Source: Desulfobacteraceae bacterium Eth-SRB2 | Lineage (GTDB): Bacteria > Desulfobacterota > Desulfobacteria > Desulfobacterales > UBA11574 | Assembly (NCBI GenBank): GCA_004193595.1 | Contig: RPGQ01000014.1 | Coordinates: forward strand, 58,111-122,110 | DNA: 64,000 nucleotides | Direction of reading: 5' to 3' | Shown here: piece after piece, positions 27,613-35,805 of the stretch | How the letters are laid out: the number at the start of each line of letters is the position of its first letter | Position numbering within the stretch: the first letter of the stretch is position 1 | Notes under the pieces: model-generated | What the model was told of the DNA's origin: nothing | Database searches by the model: none | The model's input: the letters and a program-made list of their open reading frames with translations, nothing else | Position numbers and translations under genes: made by a program

Positions 27613-28717
27613 CAAATTCAAAAAATTCGGTAATTCCATCACCGCTTTAATTTCAGGTATAGACCTAAGCAGAAAACAAACAAAAAAATTGGTTTCTGAA
27701 ATTCTAAACAGTGAACAAACGGATATTCATCAGGGAGCATTTCTTGCGGCAATCACCGCCAAAGGGCCCTGTCCCGATGAAATTGCCGGAGCATGGGATG
27801 CAATTTACGATATTGATACGGTAAAAATCCGGCCGGATATAAAACAGCCCATGGTGGACAATTGCGGCACCGGTATGGACAGTTTCAAAACTTTCAATAT
27901 CAGTACGGCTTCAGCCATTGTGGCTGCGGCCGGCGGCGTCTGTCTTGCCAGACATGGAGCAAGGGCCGTTACGTCACGTTGCGGCACTGTTGATCTTTGT
28001 GAAACCCTGGGTGTGGATGTAGAATGCCCCGTGGAAACCGTGAAAACAAGCATAGAAAAAACCGGTATCGGCCTTTTCAATGCCATGAGTCCTTTTGTGC
28101 ATCCACAGGCCCTGTTCAGGATACTTTCCCAGATGAGTTTCGGCAGTATTCTTAATATCGCTGCATCTCTGGCAAACCCGGTTATGCCCGAATATGGTGT
28201 ACGGGGGGTTTACGCCAAAGAAATGATCTCTCCGGTTATTGAAACCATGAAAGAAATCGGATTTAAAAAGGCCATGGTGTTTTACGGCTCAAGCGGAAAC
28301 GGAAGGGGAGGAATGGATGAGCTGTCACCCATATCCGAAAGTTGGATTGCCGAACTATCCGAAGACGGTAACATTGAGCATTACGCTTTATCGCCGGAAA
28401 CTTTGGGTATCCGTTATCCGGTAACACCGGATGAAATTGCCGGCGGCAACGACCCGGAAACGGAAGCCCTCAGATTATTAAAAGTTTTTACTTCCAAAGA
28501 TAAAAAAGCGCTCTACGAGACCATATGCCTCAACGCAGCGCCTATTTTTTATGTTGCAGGAAAAACGACCGGCATAACATCCGGAATTGAAAAGAGCCGC
28601 CATATGATAGACTCCGGAAAAGCCATGGACAAATTGAAAGAATGGGTGGTCACACAACATCGGGAACCCGACACCGGCAAAAAACAACTTGAACATCTCA
28701 TGCAACAGCTCAATTAG
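27605..28717 (+). CDS. TrpD-like phosphoribosyltransferase, cobamide-regulated
   Basis: 370 residues with the anthranilate phosphoribosyltransferase fold. The PRPP loop is CGTGMDSFKTFNIST (about 88-102), then RHGARAVTSRCGTVD and the helical MSPFVHPQ. True TrpD normally has GTGGD and NLLGPLTNP; here they read GTGMD and NIAASLANPV, so it is a divergent paralogue. No trp genes are nearby. A riboswitch upstream, an MDR gene before it and cobT after it suggest phosphoribosyl transfer to a cobamide lower-ligand base or precursor. GGAGG lies 7 bases before the ATG. Confidence 0.8.
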   Translation: MNDKFKKFGNSITALISGIDLSRKQTKKLVSEILNSEQTDIHQGAFLAAITAKGPCPDEIAGAWDAIYDIDTVKIRPDIKQPMVDNCGTGMDSFKTFNISTASAIVAAAGGVCLARHGARAVTSRCGTVDLCETLGVDVECPVETVKTSIEKTGIGLFNAMSPFVHPQALFRILSQMSFGSILNIAASLANPVMPEYGVRGVYAKEMISPVIETMKEIGFKKAMVFYGSSGNGRGGMDELSPISESWIAELSEDGNIEHYALSPETLGIRYPVTPDEIAGGNDPETEALRLLKVFTSKDKKALYETICLNAAPIFYVAGKTTGITSGIEKSRHMIDSGKAMDKLKEWVVTQHREPDTGKKQLEHLMQQLN

Positions 28718-28751
28718 TAAAGAATCCTGGCCCAGGGCAGACTTTGGTTTG

Positions 28752-28771
28752 CCCCTGAAAGGGGTTGTTTT
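28752..28771 (+). terminator. Possible terminator after TrpD-like gene
   Basis: CCCCT-GAA-AGGGG hairpin followed by TTGTTT, 35 bp past the stop codon. The stem is short, so readthrough to cobT is possible. The ~390 bp from here to cobT hold no other recognisable feature. Confidence 0.4.
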
Positions 28772-29110
28772 AGTTAAAGCCATACAAGTTAAAAGTGTCT
28801 AAAGTGATCTAAAGTGCCTAAAGTTATGGTGTCGCTTCGCTCTGCTGATTTTATATAATTGACAGAATTCATTAACCCTGGCCCAGACCGATCACCAATA
28901 CTCTATATTCAAAAAAGCTGGTTTGCAATTATGTATAGCCGATATCAATATATATGAACGAGTCGCACCAGGGCGGGCTTTAGCTCATTTTAAACTTTAG
29001 TTCACTTCAAACTATTGCAGCGATTCTTCAGGCAGAGCCAGAGAACTCTGACCTATCCCAAAGGAACAGGATTTTCAGGGCAAAATAACAGAAGGGGGAG
29101 ATTGAACACA

Positions 29111-30190
29111 GTGACAAATGATATCAGTATCAAAAAAATCGTGGAAGGGATCGAGCCGCTGGATGAAAAATGGATGGTCAAGGCCCGTGAACGGACAGCA
29201 CAACTGGTAATGCCGACCCGGGCACTGGGAAGGCTTCATGATATATCGGAACGTTTATGCGGAATACAGAAAACCCTTAAGCCCAAAATAGATCGTAAAG
29301 CCGTTCTGGTAATGGCAGGAGATCACGGAGTTGTCGAGGAAGGCGTGAGTGCTTACCCGCAGGAGGTCACCGGCGCAATGGTACAAACGTTTTTAGCCGG
29401 CGGAGCCGGTATTAACGCCATATCCCGACATATTGGATCAGACGTCCAGGTCATCGATATGGGAATTATTCCGGATTTAGACACTGATTCCGGTGATGGT
29501 GGTCATGGACTTTTGAAACGTAAAGTGTCCCATGGTACCGCCAATCTGGCGAGAGAGCCTGCCATGACTCACGAAATGGCCGATAAAGCAATTTTAACCG
29601 GATTTCAGTTGGCCACGGATTTATTTCGAAAAGGGGTGGAAATTCTTGGTACCGGAGATATGGGGATCGGCAACACAACCCCTTCGGCAGCCATTGGCGC
29701 CGTGATTACCGGCAAAACCCCGGAGCAAATGGTCGGACGGGGGACCGGAATAGATGACAACAGCCTTATAAATAAACGGGAAGTCGTAACCCGGGGAATT
29801 CAGGTAAACAACCCGGATCCCCGCGACGGTCTGGATGTGCTGTCCAAGGTCGGCGGTTTTGAGATCGGCGGTATCGCCGGATGCGTTCTGGCCGGTGCAT
29901 TTCACAGCCGTCCCGTGGTCATCGACGGCTTTATTTCAACCGCAGGGGCTCTGATCGCTCATACATTATGCCCCCTTGTGACAGAATATATTTTTGCCGG
30001 GCACCGTTCCGAAGAGGCCGGCCACGGGGTAATGTTGAAATACCTTGGACTCGAGCCTATTCTGGATCTTGGAATGCGTCTCGGAGAAGGGACCGGCGGC
30101 GCCCTTGCCATGTCAGTAATGGAGGGTGCGATTCGTGTGTTTAATGAAGTGCTCACTTTTGAGGAAGCCGGGGTTACCGATAAAGATTAA
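29111..30190 (+). CDS. cobT: Nicotinate-nucleotide:dimethylbenzimidazole phosphoribosyltransferase
   Basis: 359 residues, normal for CobT. Motifs are VLVMAGDHGVVEEGVSAYP, GTGDMGIGNTTPSAAI, IDGFISTAGALIA and the C-terminal LGMRLGEGTGGALAM, whose Glu is the catalytic base in CobT. The enzyme makes alpha-ribazole phosphate, the activated lower ligand. The GTG at 29111 was chosen because GGGGGAG lies 11 bases upstream and the protein then starts at the normal place (TNDISIKKIVEGIEPLD); an ATG 96 bp upstream has no such support. Confidence 0.93.
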   Translation: MTNDISIKKIVEGIEPLDEKWMVKARERTAQLVMPTRALGRLHDISERLCGIQKTLKPKIDRKAVLVMAGDHGVVEEGVSAYPQEVTGAMVQTFLAGGAGINAISRHIGSDVQVIDMGIIPDLDTDSGDGGHGLLKRKVSHGTANLAREPAMTHEMADKAILTGFQLATDLFRKGVEILGTGDMGIGNTTPSAAIGAVITGKTPEQMVGRGTGIDDNSLINKREVVTRGIQVNNPDPRDGLDVLSKVGGFEIGGIAGCVLAGAFHSRPVVIDGFISTAGALIAHTLCPLVTEYIFAGHRSEEAGHGVMLKYLGLEPILDLGMRLGEGTGGALAMSVMEGAIRVFNEVLTFEEAGVTDKD

Positions 30191-30362
30191 AACCTAAAAT
30201 CTGCACTAACTTTTTTCTAAAGAGATAAATCTGCTATCAATACAATGCGGTATCGAGACATTATTGTCAATATCCACACACCGATAACAGGGAAAATAAA
30301 AGGATAAAATCCAGATTAAATTTCGAAAAAAATTAACCCTTCGGGAGCCTCCTCTCGACCGG

Positions 30363-30442
30363 ATCTACTGCGTTATCAATCGATTGCAGTATTACAATAC
30401 GGCTGCACGATTGATGCCTTGTATATCCGGCAGATACAAGGC
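30363..30442. repeat. Two nested hairpins in the gap after cobT
   Basis: The gene-free stretch 30191-30507 contains ATCTACTGCGT at 30363 and a hairpin with arms TCAATCG-TGCAG / CTGCA-CGATTGA. A perfect 9-bp stem follows (GCCTTGTAT 30416-30424 / ATACAAGGC 30434-30442). The same ATCTACTGCGT core recurs at 63948-63958 in similar surroundings, suggesting a dispersed repeat. Nothing else was seen here. Confidence 0.45.
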
Positions 30443-30507
30443 TTGCAGAAATTAGGTAATATTTTTCTTGACGCAGCCCCTTTGTTTGGTTTAAATAATT
30501 TGTGTTT

Positions 30508-30738
30508 TGTTCAGATGCTCGATGTTGAGCTTAATAGGGAACCCCGTTAAAATCGGGGACGGGCCCGCCGCTGTAATCCTACCTTTTTCCGATTTCATAT
30601 GGGAAAGGGAACCCTTTTAGCTATTGTGTGCCACTGTTCGTGTATGAATAAGTCTGTTGATTAATAAATCATTAATCAACAGACTCGTGAATGGGAAGGC
30701 CGCTAAAAGGGCGGGAAAGTCAGAAAACCTGTCTGAAT
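30508..30738 (+). promoter_or_regulatory. Cobalamin riboswitch 2 (upstream of TonB receptor 1)
   Basis: Ordered blocks: AATAGGGAACCCCGTTAAAAT, ACGGGCCCGCCGCTGTAATCC, TGTGCCACTG, ATGGGAAGGC, and B12 box AGTCAGAAAACCTGTC at 30718-30733. A perfect 15-bp hairpin (30651-30665 / 30671-30685) fills the variable arm before GGGAAGGC. The terminator that should act with it is 240 bp away because a repeat element lies between. Confidence 0.9.
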
Positions 30739-30751
30739 ATAAGGCATAACC

Positions 30752-30922
30752 TGAGACCTTTGAAAAACGTTCAGTTTTGTTCAAGACCAAGGAAGGCGAA
30801 AAATTTAACCGCCCCGATGAAAAACGCATCGAGACAGGCATCCATACATTGAGTATTTTGAGGATTAAAATTTGAGTCTGACGCCGGAATTGGGCAAAAG
30901 GGGACGTTTTGCAAAGGTCTCA
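30752..30922. mobile_element. 171-bp MITE-like element inside the riboswitch leader
   Basis: Its ends TGAGACCTTTGAAAAACGT (30752-30770) and ACGTTTTGCAAAGGTCTCA (30904-30922) are inverted repeats matching at 18 of 19 bases, with ACC flanking both sides as a possible target duplication. It encodes nothing obvious. It separates the aptamer of riboswitch 2 from its terminator. Confidence 0.65.
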
Positions 30923-30973
30923 ACCTTCGTGGACGGGAGGTGCCTTGGTTAGATCTTGAGGATAAAAAAGGGA

Positions 30974-31014
30974 AATCCCCGGATCGATTTAATTCGGTCC
31001 GGGGATTTTTTTTT
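30974..31014 (+). terminator. Terminator of riboswitch 2 leader
   Basis: Stem AATCCCCGGA (30974-30983) / TCCGGGGATT (30998-31007) with a 14-base loop, followed by a run of Ts. It lies 230 bp before receptor 1 and is well placed as the expression platform of riboswitch 2. Confidence 0.8.
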
Positions 31015-31031
31015 GGTCCCGGACCCTAACT

Positions 31032-31176
31032 AGTTTCCATCCATAAATGGCTATTTTTCCGATGAGCGTCGTTCTCCGCGGGTTTCCGCCCTCGACGTAC
31101 TTCAAGTACGCCTCGGGCAAAAACCCTTGTGCGACACTGCTCATCGAAAAAATCCCTCATTTATAAATTGGAAACT
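31032..31176. repeat. 145-bp palindromic repeat element
   Basis: Ends AGTTTCCATCCATAAATG and CATTTATAAATTGGAAACT are near-perfect inverted repeats. A second pair, TTTTTCCGATGAGC and GCTCATCGAAAAA, lies inside. It fills the gap between the riboswitch terminator and receptor 1 and resembles a small non-coding mobile element. Confidence 0.55.
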
Positions 31177-31243
31177 GCTTAGTGCTCAAATGTATTTATG
31201 GATGGGCACTAACTACAGATATCGTTAGGAGGGAGGAAAAATT

Positions 31244-33238
31244 ATGAAAAAGTGGTTAGGTTGTTTGGCTGTTTGCATGTCTTTATTTGTTCCGGGATTG
31301 AGTCAGGCGGAAGATGCACAAGAAGACAAAGAGATCGTATCAACCATGGAAGAGGTAGTGGTTACGGCAGGCCGGGTTGAAGAAAAGAAAAAGGAGATTA
31401 CATCCAACGTAACTGTTATTGACGAAGAAGAGATCACCAACTCGTCTGCCAGGGATCTCGGAGATTTGTTGGCCGAAAAAGGTATCGGACATATTCAAAA
31501 ATATCCGGGCAACTTAATATCTCTAGGTATTCGCGGCTTCAGGACAGAGACACACGGAAATGACCTGAAAGGCCATGTCCTGATTTTACTGAACGGACGT
31601 CGTGCGGCCACAGGCAATGTGGCAAAGCTAATGACCAAAAACATAGAAAGAATAGAAATAATAAGAGGACCTGCATCCGTCCAATACGGATCTGCCGCAA
31701 TGGGTGGAATCGTGAACGTGATTACCAAACAGGGGAGGGGCAAACCCACCGTATTTGTTGAAGGGATTTTGGGGAGCTTTGACCATGAAGAATGGAGCAC
31801 TGGATTCTCAGGGAAGTTCAAGAAATTTGATTTCTCCGGCAGTTTCACAACACAATCAATGGATGATTACGACGATGCGGATGGTAATAAATTTCAAAAC
31901 ACCGGCATTGATGAAATATCAAACTGCAGCCTGAATGTCGGTTTTGAGTTCTTTCCCGGGAATCGTATCGGCATCATATATACTGATTTTGATGCAGATA
32001 AGGCAGGCAACCCGGGCTATATGAGCATGAACGATTTAGATGACTATACTGACCAGGAAAACGAGTCCATTGACTTTATCTATGAAGGCGGAACTCCGAA
32101 TGGTCCGTTTTCCTGGATGGTTAGATATTTTGACAGTGAAGATGAGGACAAATGGTTTGATCCTGTCACAAGCAACCCTGATTTCTGGGACGATGGTATT
32201 CCTTCGGAAAGCAAAACAGACCAGGAAGGCGCCCAGGCACAGGCGTCATTTAACTCGGATATTTTTCTTGTGACTGCCGGTTTTGATTGGGTGAATTACG
32301 AAGTTAAGACCACCTGGGATCCGAAAAAAACCGAATATGATAATCCATCATATTTTTTGTTAGCCAAAACCAGGCTTTTTGATCAGAGGTTTATTGTCTC
32401 AGGCGGTCTGAGATATGACGAATACGATGTGGAAGTCAAAGAACCTGCAGGAAGGACTGAAGATGATGATAACCTGTCTCCCCGGTTTGGCGTGGCCTAT
32501 CTCGTCACGGATTATCTAAAGCTGAGGGCCAACTATGGTGAAGCATTTATGATTCCTTCTGCCGATCAGATGGCAGCGGACTATATTGTCTGGGGGACGC
32601 GTTACCTGGGGAATCCCAATTTGGACCCTGAGAAAAGCAAAACATACGAAGGGGGAATAGACTTTTCTTACGGCTTCTTCAATTCTTCCCTTACCTATTT
32701 TTATACCGACTTTGAGGATAAGATAGAGTCAGTTGCAAAACCGGGTGGCATAAGCACGTGGGAAAATATTAATGACGCCACCATCGAGGGCGTGGAAGGC
32801 GAGTTTTCTTTTGATATAGGCGCGTTTTTTGGCTGGGACTATGAGATAAAACCATATGCCAGTTTCGTCTATCTTACAGAATATGAAGACGAGGAATCAA
32901 ACGAAGACCTTAATTATACATCAGATCTTAATTTGTCCTACGGTATCACAGTCTCCGATTCCAGAGGTCTTTCCGCCAATCTCAACTTCGCATATACCGG
33001 GGAGCAAAAAGTTGAAGATTGGGAGAACTATGTCTGGCCGACTGTTGATGTGATTAAGAAAGGGGGTTTTACCGTAGCCAATTTTACGATCAGCAAAAAG
33101 ATTCTTGATTTTAATAAGTACGGAGGGTTGACCTTACGAGGCGAGATTCAAAACCTCCTGGACAAGGAGTACGAATACGTAAAAGGATATCCCATGCCGG
33201 CAAGGAGTTTCTTTATTGGTATGAGGTATGACTATTAA
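31244..33238 (+). CDS. TonB-dependent receptor 1, BtuB-like
   Basis: 664 residues with a signal peptide (MKKWLGCLAVCMSLFVPGLSQA), a TonB box EEVVVTAG close to BtuB's, and a plug domain (LGIRGFRTETHGNDL, VLILLNGRRA, RIEIIRGPASVQYGSAAMGGIVNVIT). The beta-barrel ends in Y-D-Y. Preceded by AGGAGGGAGG and by cobalamin riboswitch 2, so it probably imports a corrinoid. It is paralogous to receptor 2 along its whole length. Confidence 0.92.
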   Translation: MKKWLGCLAVCMSLFVPGLSQAEDAQEDKEIVSTMEEVVVTAGRVEEKKKEITSNVTVIDEEEITNSSARDLGDLLAEKGIGHIQKYPGNLISLGIRGFRTETHGNDLKGHVLILLNGRRAATGNVAKLMTKNIERIEIIRGPASVQYGSAAMGGIVNVITKQGRGKPTVFVEGILGSFDHEEWSTGFSGKFKKFDFSGSFTTQSMDDYDDADGNKFQNTGIDEISNCSLNVGFEFFPGNRIGIIYTDFDADKAGNPGYMSMNDLDDYTDQENESIDFIYEGGTPNGPFSWMVRYFDSEDEDKWFDPVTSNPDFWDDGIPSESKTDQEGAQAQASFNSDIFLVTAGFDWVNYEVKTTWDPKKTEYDNPSYFLLAKTRLFDQRFIVSGGLRYDEYDVEVKEPAGRTEDDDNLSPRFGVAYLVTDYLKLRANYGEAFMIPSADQMAADYIVWGTRYLGNPNLDPEKSKTYEGGIDFSYGFFNSSLTYFYTDFEDKIESVAKPGGISTWENINDATIEGVEGEFSFDIGAFFGWDYEIKPYASFVYLTEYEDEESNEDLNYTSDLNLSYGITVSDSRGLSANLNFAYTGEQKVEDWENYVWPTVDVIKKGGFTVANFTISKKILDFNKYGGLTLRGEIQNLLDKEYEYVKGYPMPARSFFIGMRYDY

Positions 33239-33249
33239 TATACACGACT

Positions 33250-33286
33250 GGGGAGCATATTTTCCTTGATAGCTCCCCATTTTTTC
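33250..33286 (+). terminator. Terminator after receptor 1
   Basis: Stem GGGGAGC / GCTCCCC with a 15-base loop followed by ATTTTTT, 12 bp past the receptor stop codon. Confidence 0.8.
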
Positions 33287-33549
33287 ATCGATTATCTTTT
33301 TTACTGCATATGGATTTAAATTTAAACATGGAAATCGGTCCTTCAGCATTTTCTTTTATACGGTATAATTTACAGACATCGTGAATTAGTTGAGGTGTTG
33401 AGGTGAAAAATAATTACTATTATTTCCGAATGTTAAAACTTTCCAAACACCGAATATCCAATTCCCGAGCAAATAAAAGATATGATTATTATTACAACCA
33501 GTTAGCAAGGTCTAAACATAATAAAAATAATCGATTTATTTTAGGTCAG

Positions 33550-33708
33550 AAAATTTTTGGTTTTTTTAAAGGGAAGGAAGTGTGAATCTTCCGCTGCCCC
33601 GCAACTGTGATCGCGACGAAAGCAGCATTATACCACTGCCCTGTTTGCAAACAGGATGGGAAGGCGCTGCCGGTAGGATGAACGAAAGCCAGGAAACCTG
33701 AAAAAAAC
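33550..33708 (+). promoter_or_regulatory. Cobalamin riboswitch 3 (upstream of TonB receptor 2)
   Basis: Blocks in order: AAAGGGAAGGAAGTGTGAA, TTCCGCTGCCCCGCAACTGTGA, ACCACTG, ATGGGAAGGCGCTGCCGG, and B12 box AGCCAGGAAACCTG at 33687-33700. No terminator intervenes before the ATG at 33751, so control is probably at translation, unlike riboswitches 1 and 2. Confidence 0.92.
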
Positions 33709-33750
33709 CGCAAACACAATTTCAAATCCCGAGGGGGAAAGGAGATTCAA

Positions 33751-35727
33751 ATGAAAAAGCTTGTGTGTTGTGTTATTGTTGTTACAGCTTTAATGCTGCC
33801 CGGCGCTGTTCAAGCCCAGGAAGATCCAAAGGATGAAGGTTCAATTACTATGCTGGAAGAAACAGTAGTAACTGCCGGGAGAATTAAAGAAAAAAAAGAG
33901 GATGTGACCATCAACATCACCGTTGTAACTGAAGAACAGATCCAGCAATCCTCTGCGCGGGATTTGGGTGGTCTGCTTGCCAAGCAGGGGTTTATGATTC
34001 GGGAATATCCAAACTCACTGATTTCGGTTGAAATTCGTGGTTTTAGGACTGAAACTCATGGTAACGATCTGGCCAGTCATGTATTGATCCTGATTAACGG
34101 GCGCCGGGCAGGAACGGGTAATCTGGCAAAAATTATGCTGGATAATGTTGAGCGTATTGAAATTATCCGAGGTCCCGGTTCCGTTCAGTATGGAGCTTCG
34201 GCCATGGGCGGTGTTGTTAATGTCATTACCAAAAAAGGTACCGGAAAGCCTTCCGTATATGCGGAAGGAACCTTGGGAAGCTGGAACTATCAGAAAGGTG
34301 CCGCCGGTGCTTCGGGACAATTTAAAAATTTTGATTTTTCATTCAGCGGCTCATCAGAATCCCAGGATGACTACAACACGGCTCATGGAGACAAATATTA
34401 TAACACCGATTTTGACTCGAAGGAGAGAATAAGTGTTAATGCAGGCTGGACGTTCATACCCGATAATCGAATAGGAGTAACCTATACCGGCTATGAAGGC
34501 GAAGGCATTGGAAGCCCGGGCCGTTTAAGCCAGAACGATTTAGACAATTATGTCGACCATGCCATCAATACTGTTGACTTTGTTTATGACGGACAAACTG
34601 CCAATGGGTTTTTACTTTGGAATCTGCGCTATTTTAATGGAAAAGACGAGTACGAGATCTTTGATCCCGAAAAGTATGGCAACAAGCATCAATACTTTCG
34701 GGATACGGATCAGCAGGGTGCTCAAGCCCAGTTGACGATTAAATGGGAACATGCCCATGTTGTCACAGGTTTTGACTGGACAAATTATGAGATTACGAAT
34801 TCCTATACAATCAATGGCGGCGAAAACACTTATGATAATCCGGCGGCGTTTCTCATGGCCAAAACCAAACTCTTTGACGATAAGCTGGTTCTTTCCGCAG
34901 GAGGACGCTATGATCAATATGATGTCGAAAGTGATGACGGCCAAAGTACCGATGAAACCAATTGGTCCAGCAGTTTGGGCGCGTCCTATAAATTTAGTCC
35001 CGGGTTTAGTATCCGGGTCAATTATGCTGAAGCTTTCAGGATGCCTACCGCGGACCAACTTTATATGTATGATGACTATAGTGCTTATGGCATGGGTATT
35101 TGGTCGGGGAACCCCGACCTGGATCCGGAAAAAAGCAAAACCTATGAAATTGGCCTGGATTTTTCCAAAAAACCCGTTTCCGGCGGTATAACGTATTTTT
35201 ACACGGACTTTGAAGATAAAATCTCTTATGCCCTTGACCCGGTTGATGATATTACGCGTTATAAGAATGTCGATGGCGCCACAATCTCCGGTATTGAGGG
35301 TACGCTGCAACTTGATATTGGCGATTTTTTTAATTGGAGCTATGAACTTTCACCTTACGCTTCATTTACCTACCTTACCGAATACGAAGATGAAGAAGAG
35401 GATGAAGACCTTCAGTATACGCCTCGATTAACGGCATCTTACGGCCTTTGTTTTGCCAATCCCGATATCGGATTTGTATCCAGGCTGAATTTTGCCTACA
35501 TCGACGAGCAGGATATCACCGACTATGAAGGCACCGGGGAAACCACGCTTGACAGCTATACGGTTGCCGATCTGACGATTGCCAAAACGCTCTTTCCTTC
35601 TAAAAAATACGGCGATGTATCCGTCAAAGCCGAAATTAAAAACCTTTTTGATGAGGCCTATGCGGTTGTGCAAGGCTATCCCATGCCCGGCAGAACATTT
35701 TATATCGGCCTGAGATACGCCTATTGA
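33751..35727 (+). CDS. TonB-dependent receptor 2, BtuB-like
   Basis: 658 residues. Signal peptide MKKLVCCVIVVTALMLPGAVQA, TonB box EETVVTAGR, and a plug with VEIRGFRTETHGNDL, VLILINGRRAG and RIEIIRGPGSVQYGASAMGG. The barrel ends YIGLRYAY with a terminal aromatic residue as needed for BAM insertion. Controlled by riboswitch 3. The plug and barrel follow receptor 1 closely, including DLDPEKSKTYE, so the two arose by duplication. AAAGGAG precedes the ATG. Confidence 0.93.
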   Translation: MKKLVCCVIVVTALMLPGAVQAQEDPKDEGSITMLEETVVTAGRIKEKKEDVTINITVVTEEQIQQSSARDLGGLLAKQGFMIREYPNSLISVEIRGFRTETHGNDLASHVLILINGRRAGTGNLAKIMLDNVERIEIIRGPGSVQYGASAMGGVVNVITKKGTGKPSVYAEGTLGSWNYQKGAAGASGQFKNFDFSFSGSSESQDDYNTAHGDKYYNTDFDSKERISVNAGWTFIPDNRIGVTYTGYEGEGIGSPGRLSQNDLDNYVDHAINTVDFVYDGQTANGFLLWNLRYFNGKDEYEIFDPEKYGNKHQYFRDTDQQGAQAQLTIKWEHAHVVTGFDWTNYEITNSYTINGGENTYDNPAAFLMAKTKLFDDKLVLSAGGRYDQYDVESDDGQSTDETNWSSSLGASYKFSPGFSIRVNYAEAFRMPTADQLYMYDDYSAYGMGIWSGNPDLDPEKSKTYEIGLDFSKKPVSGGITYFYTDFEDKISYALDPVDDITRYKNVDGATISGIEGTLQLDIGDFFNWSYELSPYASFTYLTEYEDEEEDEDLQYTPRLTASYGLCFANPDIGFVSRLNFAYIDEQDITDYEGTGETTLDSYTVADLTIAKTLFPSKKYGDVSVKAEIKNLFDEAYAVVQGYPMPGRTFYIGLRYAY

Positions 35728-35763
35728 TTGAATAGGTATGGGGCTATTACTTTACTAATCTTC

Positions 35764-35802
35764 TTTCCCGGCGGCTGCGGATTGCACGCCGGGAAAAGTT
35801 TT
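35764..35802 (+). terminator. Terminator between receptor 2 and BtuF-CbiZ gene
   Basis: Ten-base perfect stem TTTCCCGGCG / CGCCGGGAAA followed by AGTTTT. It argues that the next gene starts after it, at 35806 or 35821, and is reached only by partial readthrough or its own promoter. Confidence 0.6.
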
Positions 35803-35805
35803 CAA

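Noticed and set aside
29015..29110. An upstream ATG extension of cobT
   Set aside because: The extra 32 residues do not resemble CobT and lack a ribosome site; the GTG at 29111 has GGGGGAG upstream.
34612..35310. A 232-codon minus-strand frame inside receptor 2
   Set aside because: Antisense to a well-supported TonB receptor; composition typical of reverse-frame translation of barrel-coding DNA.
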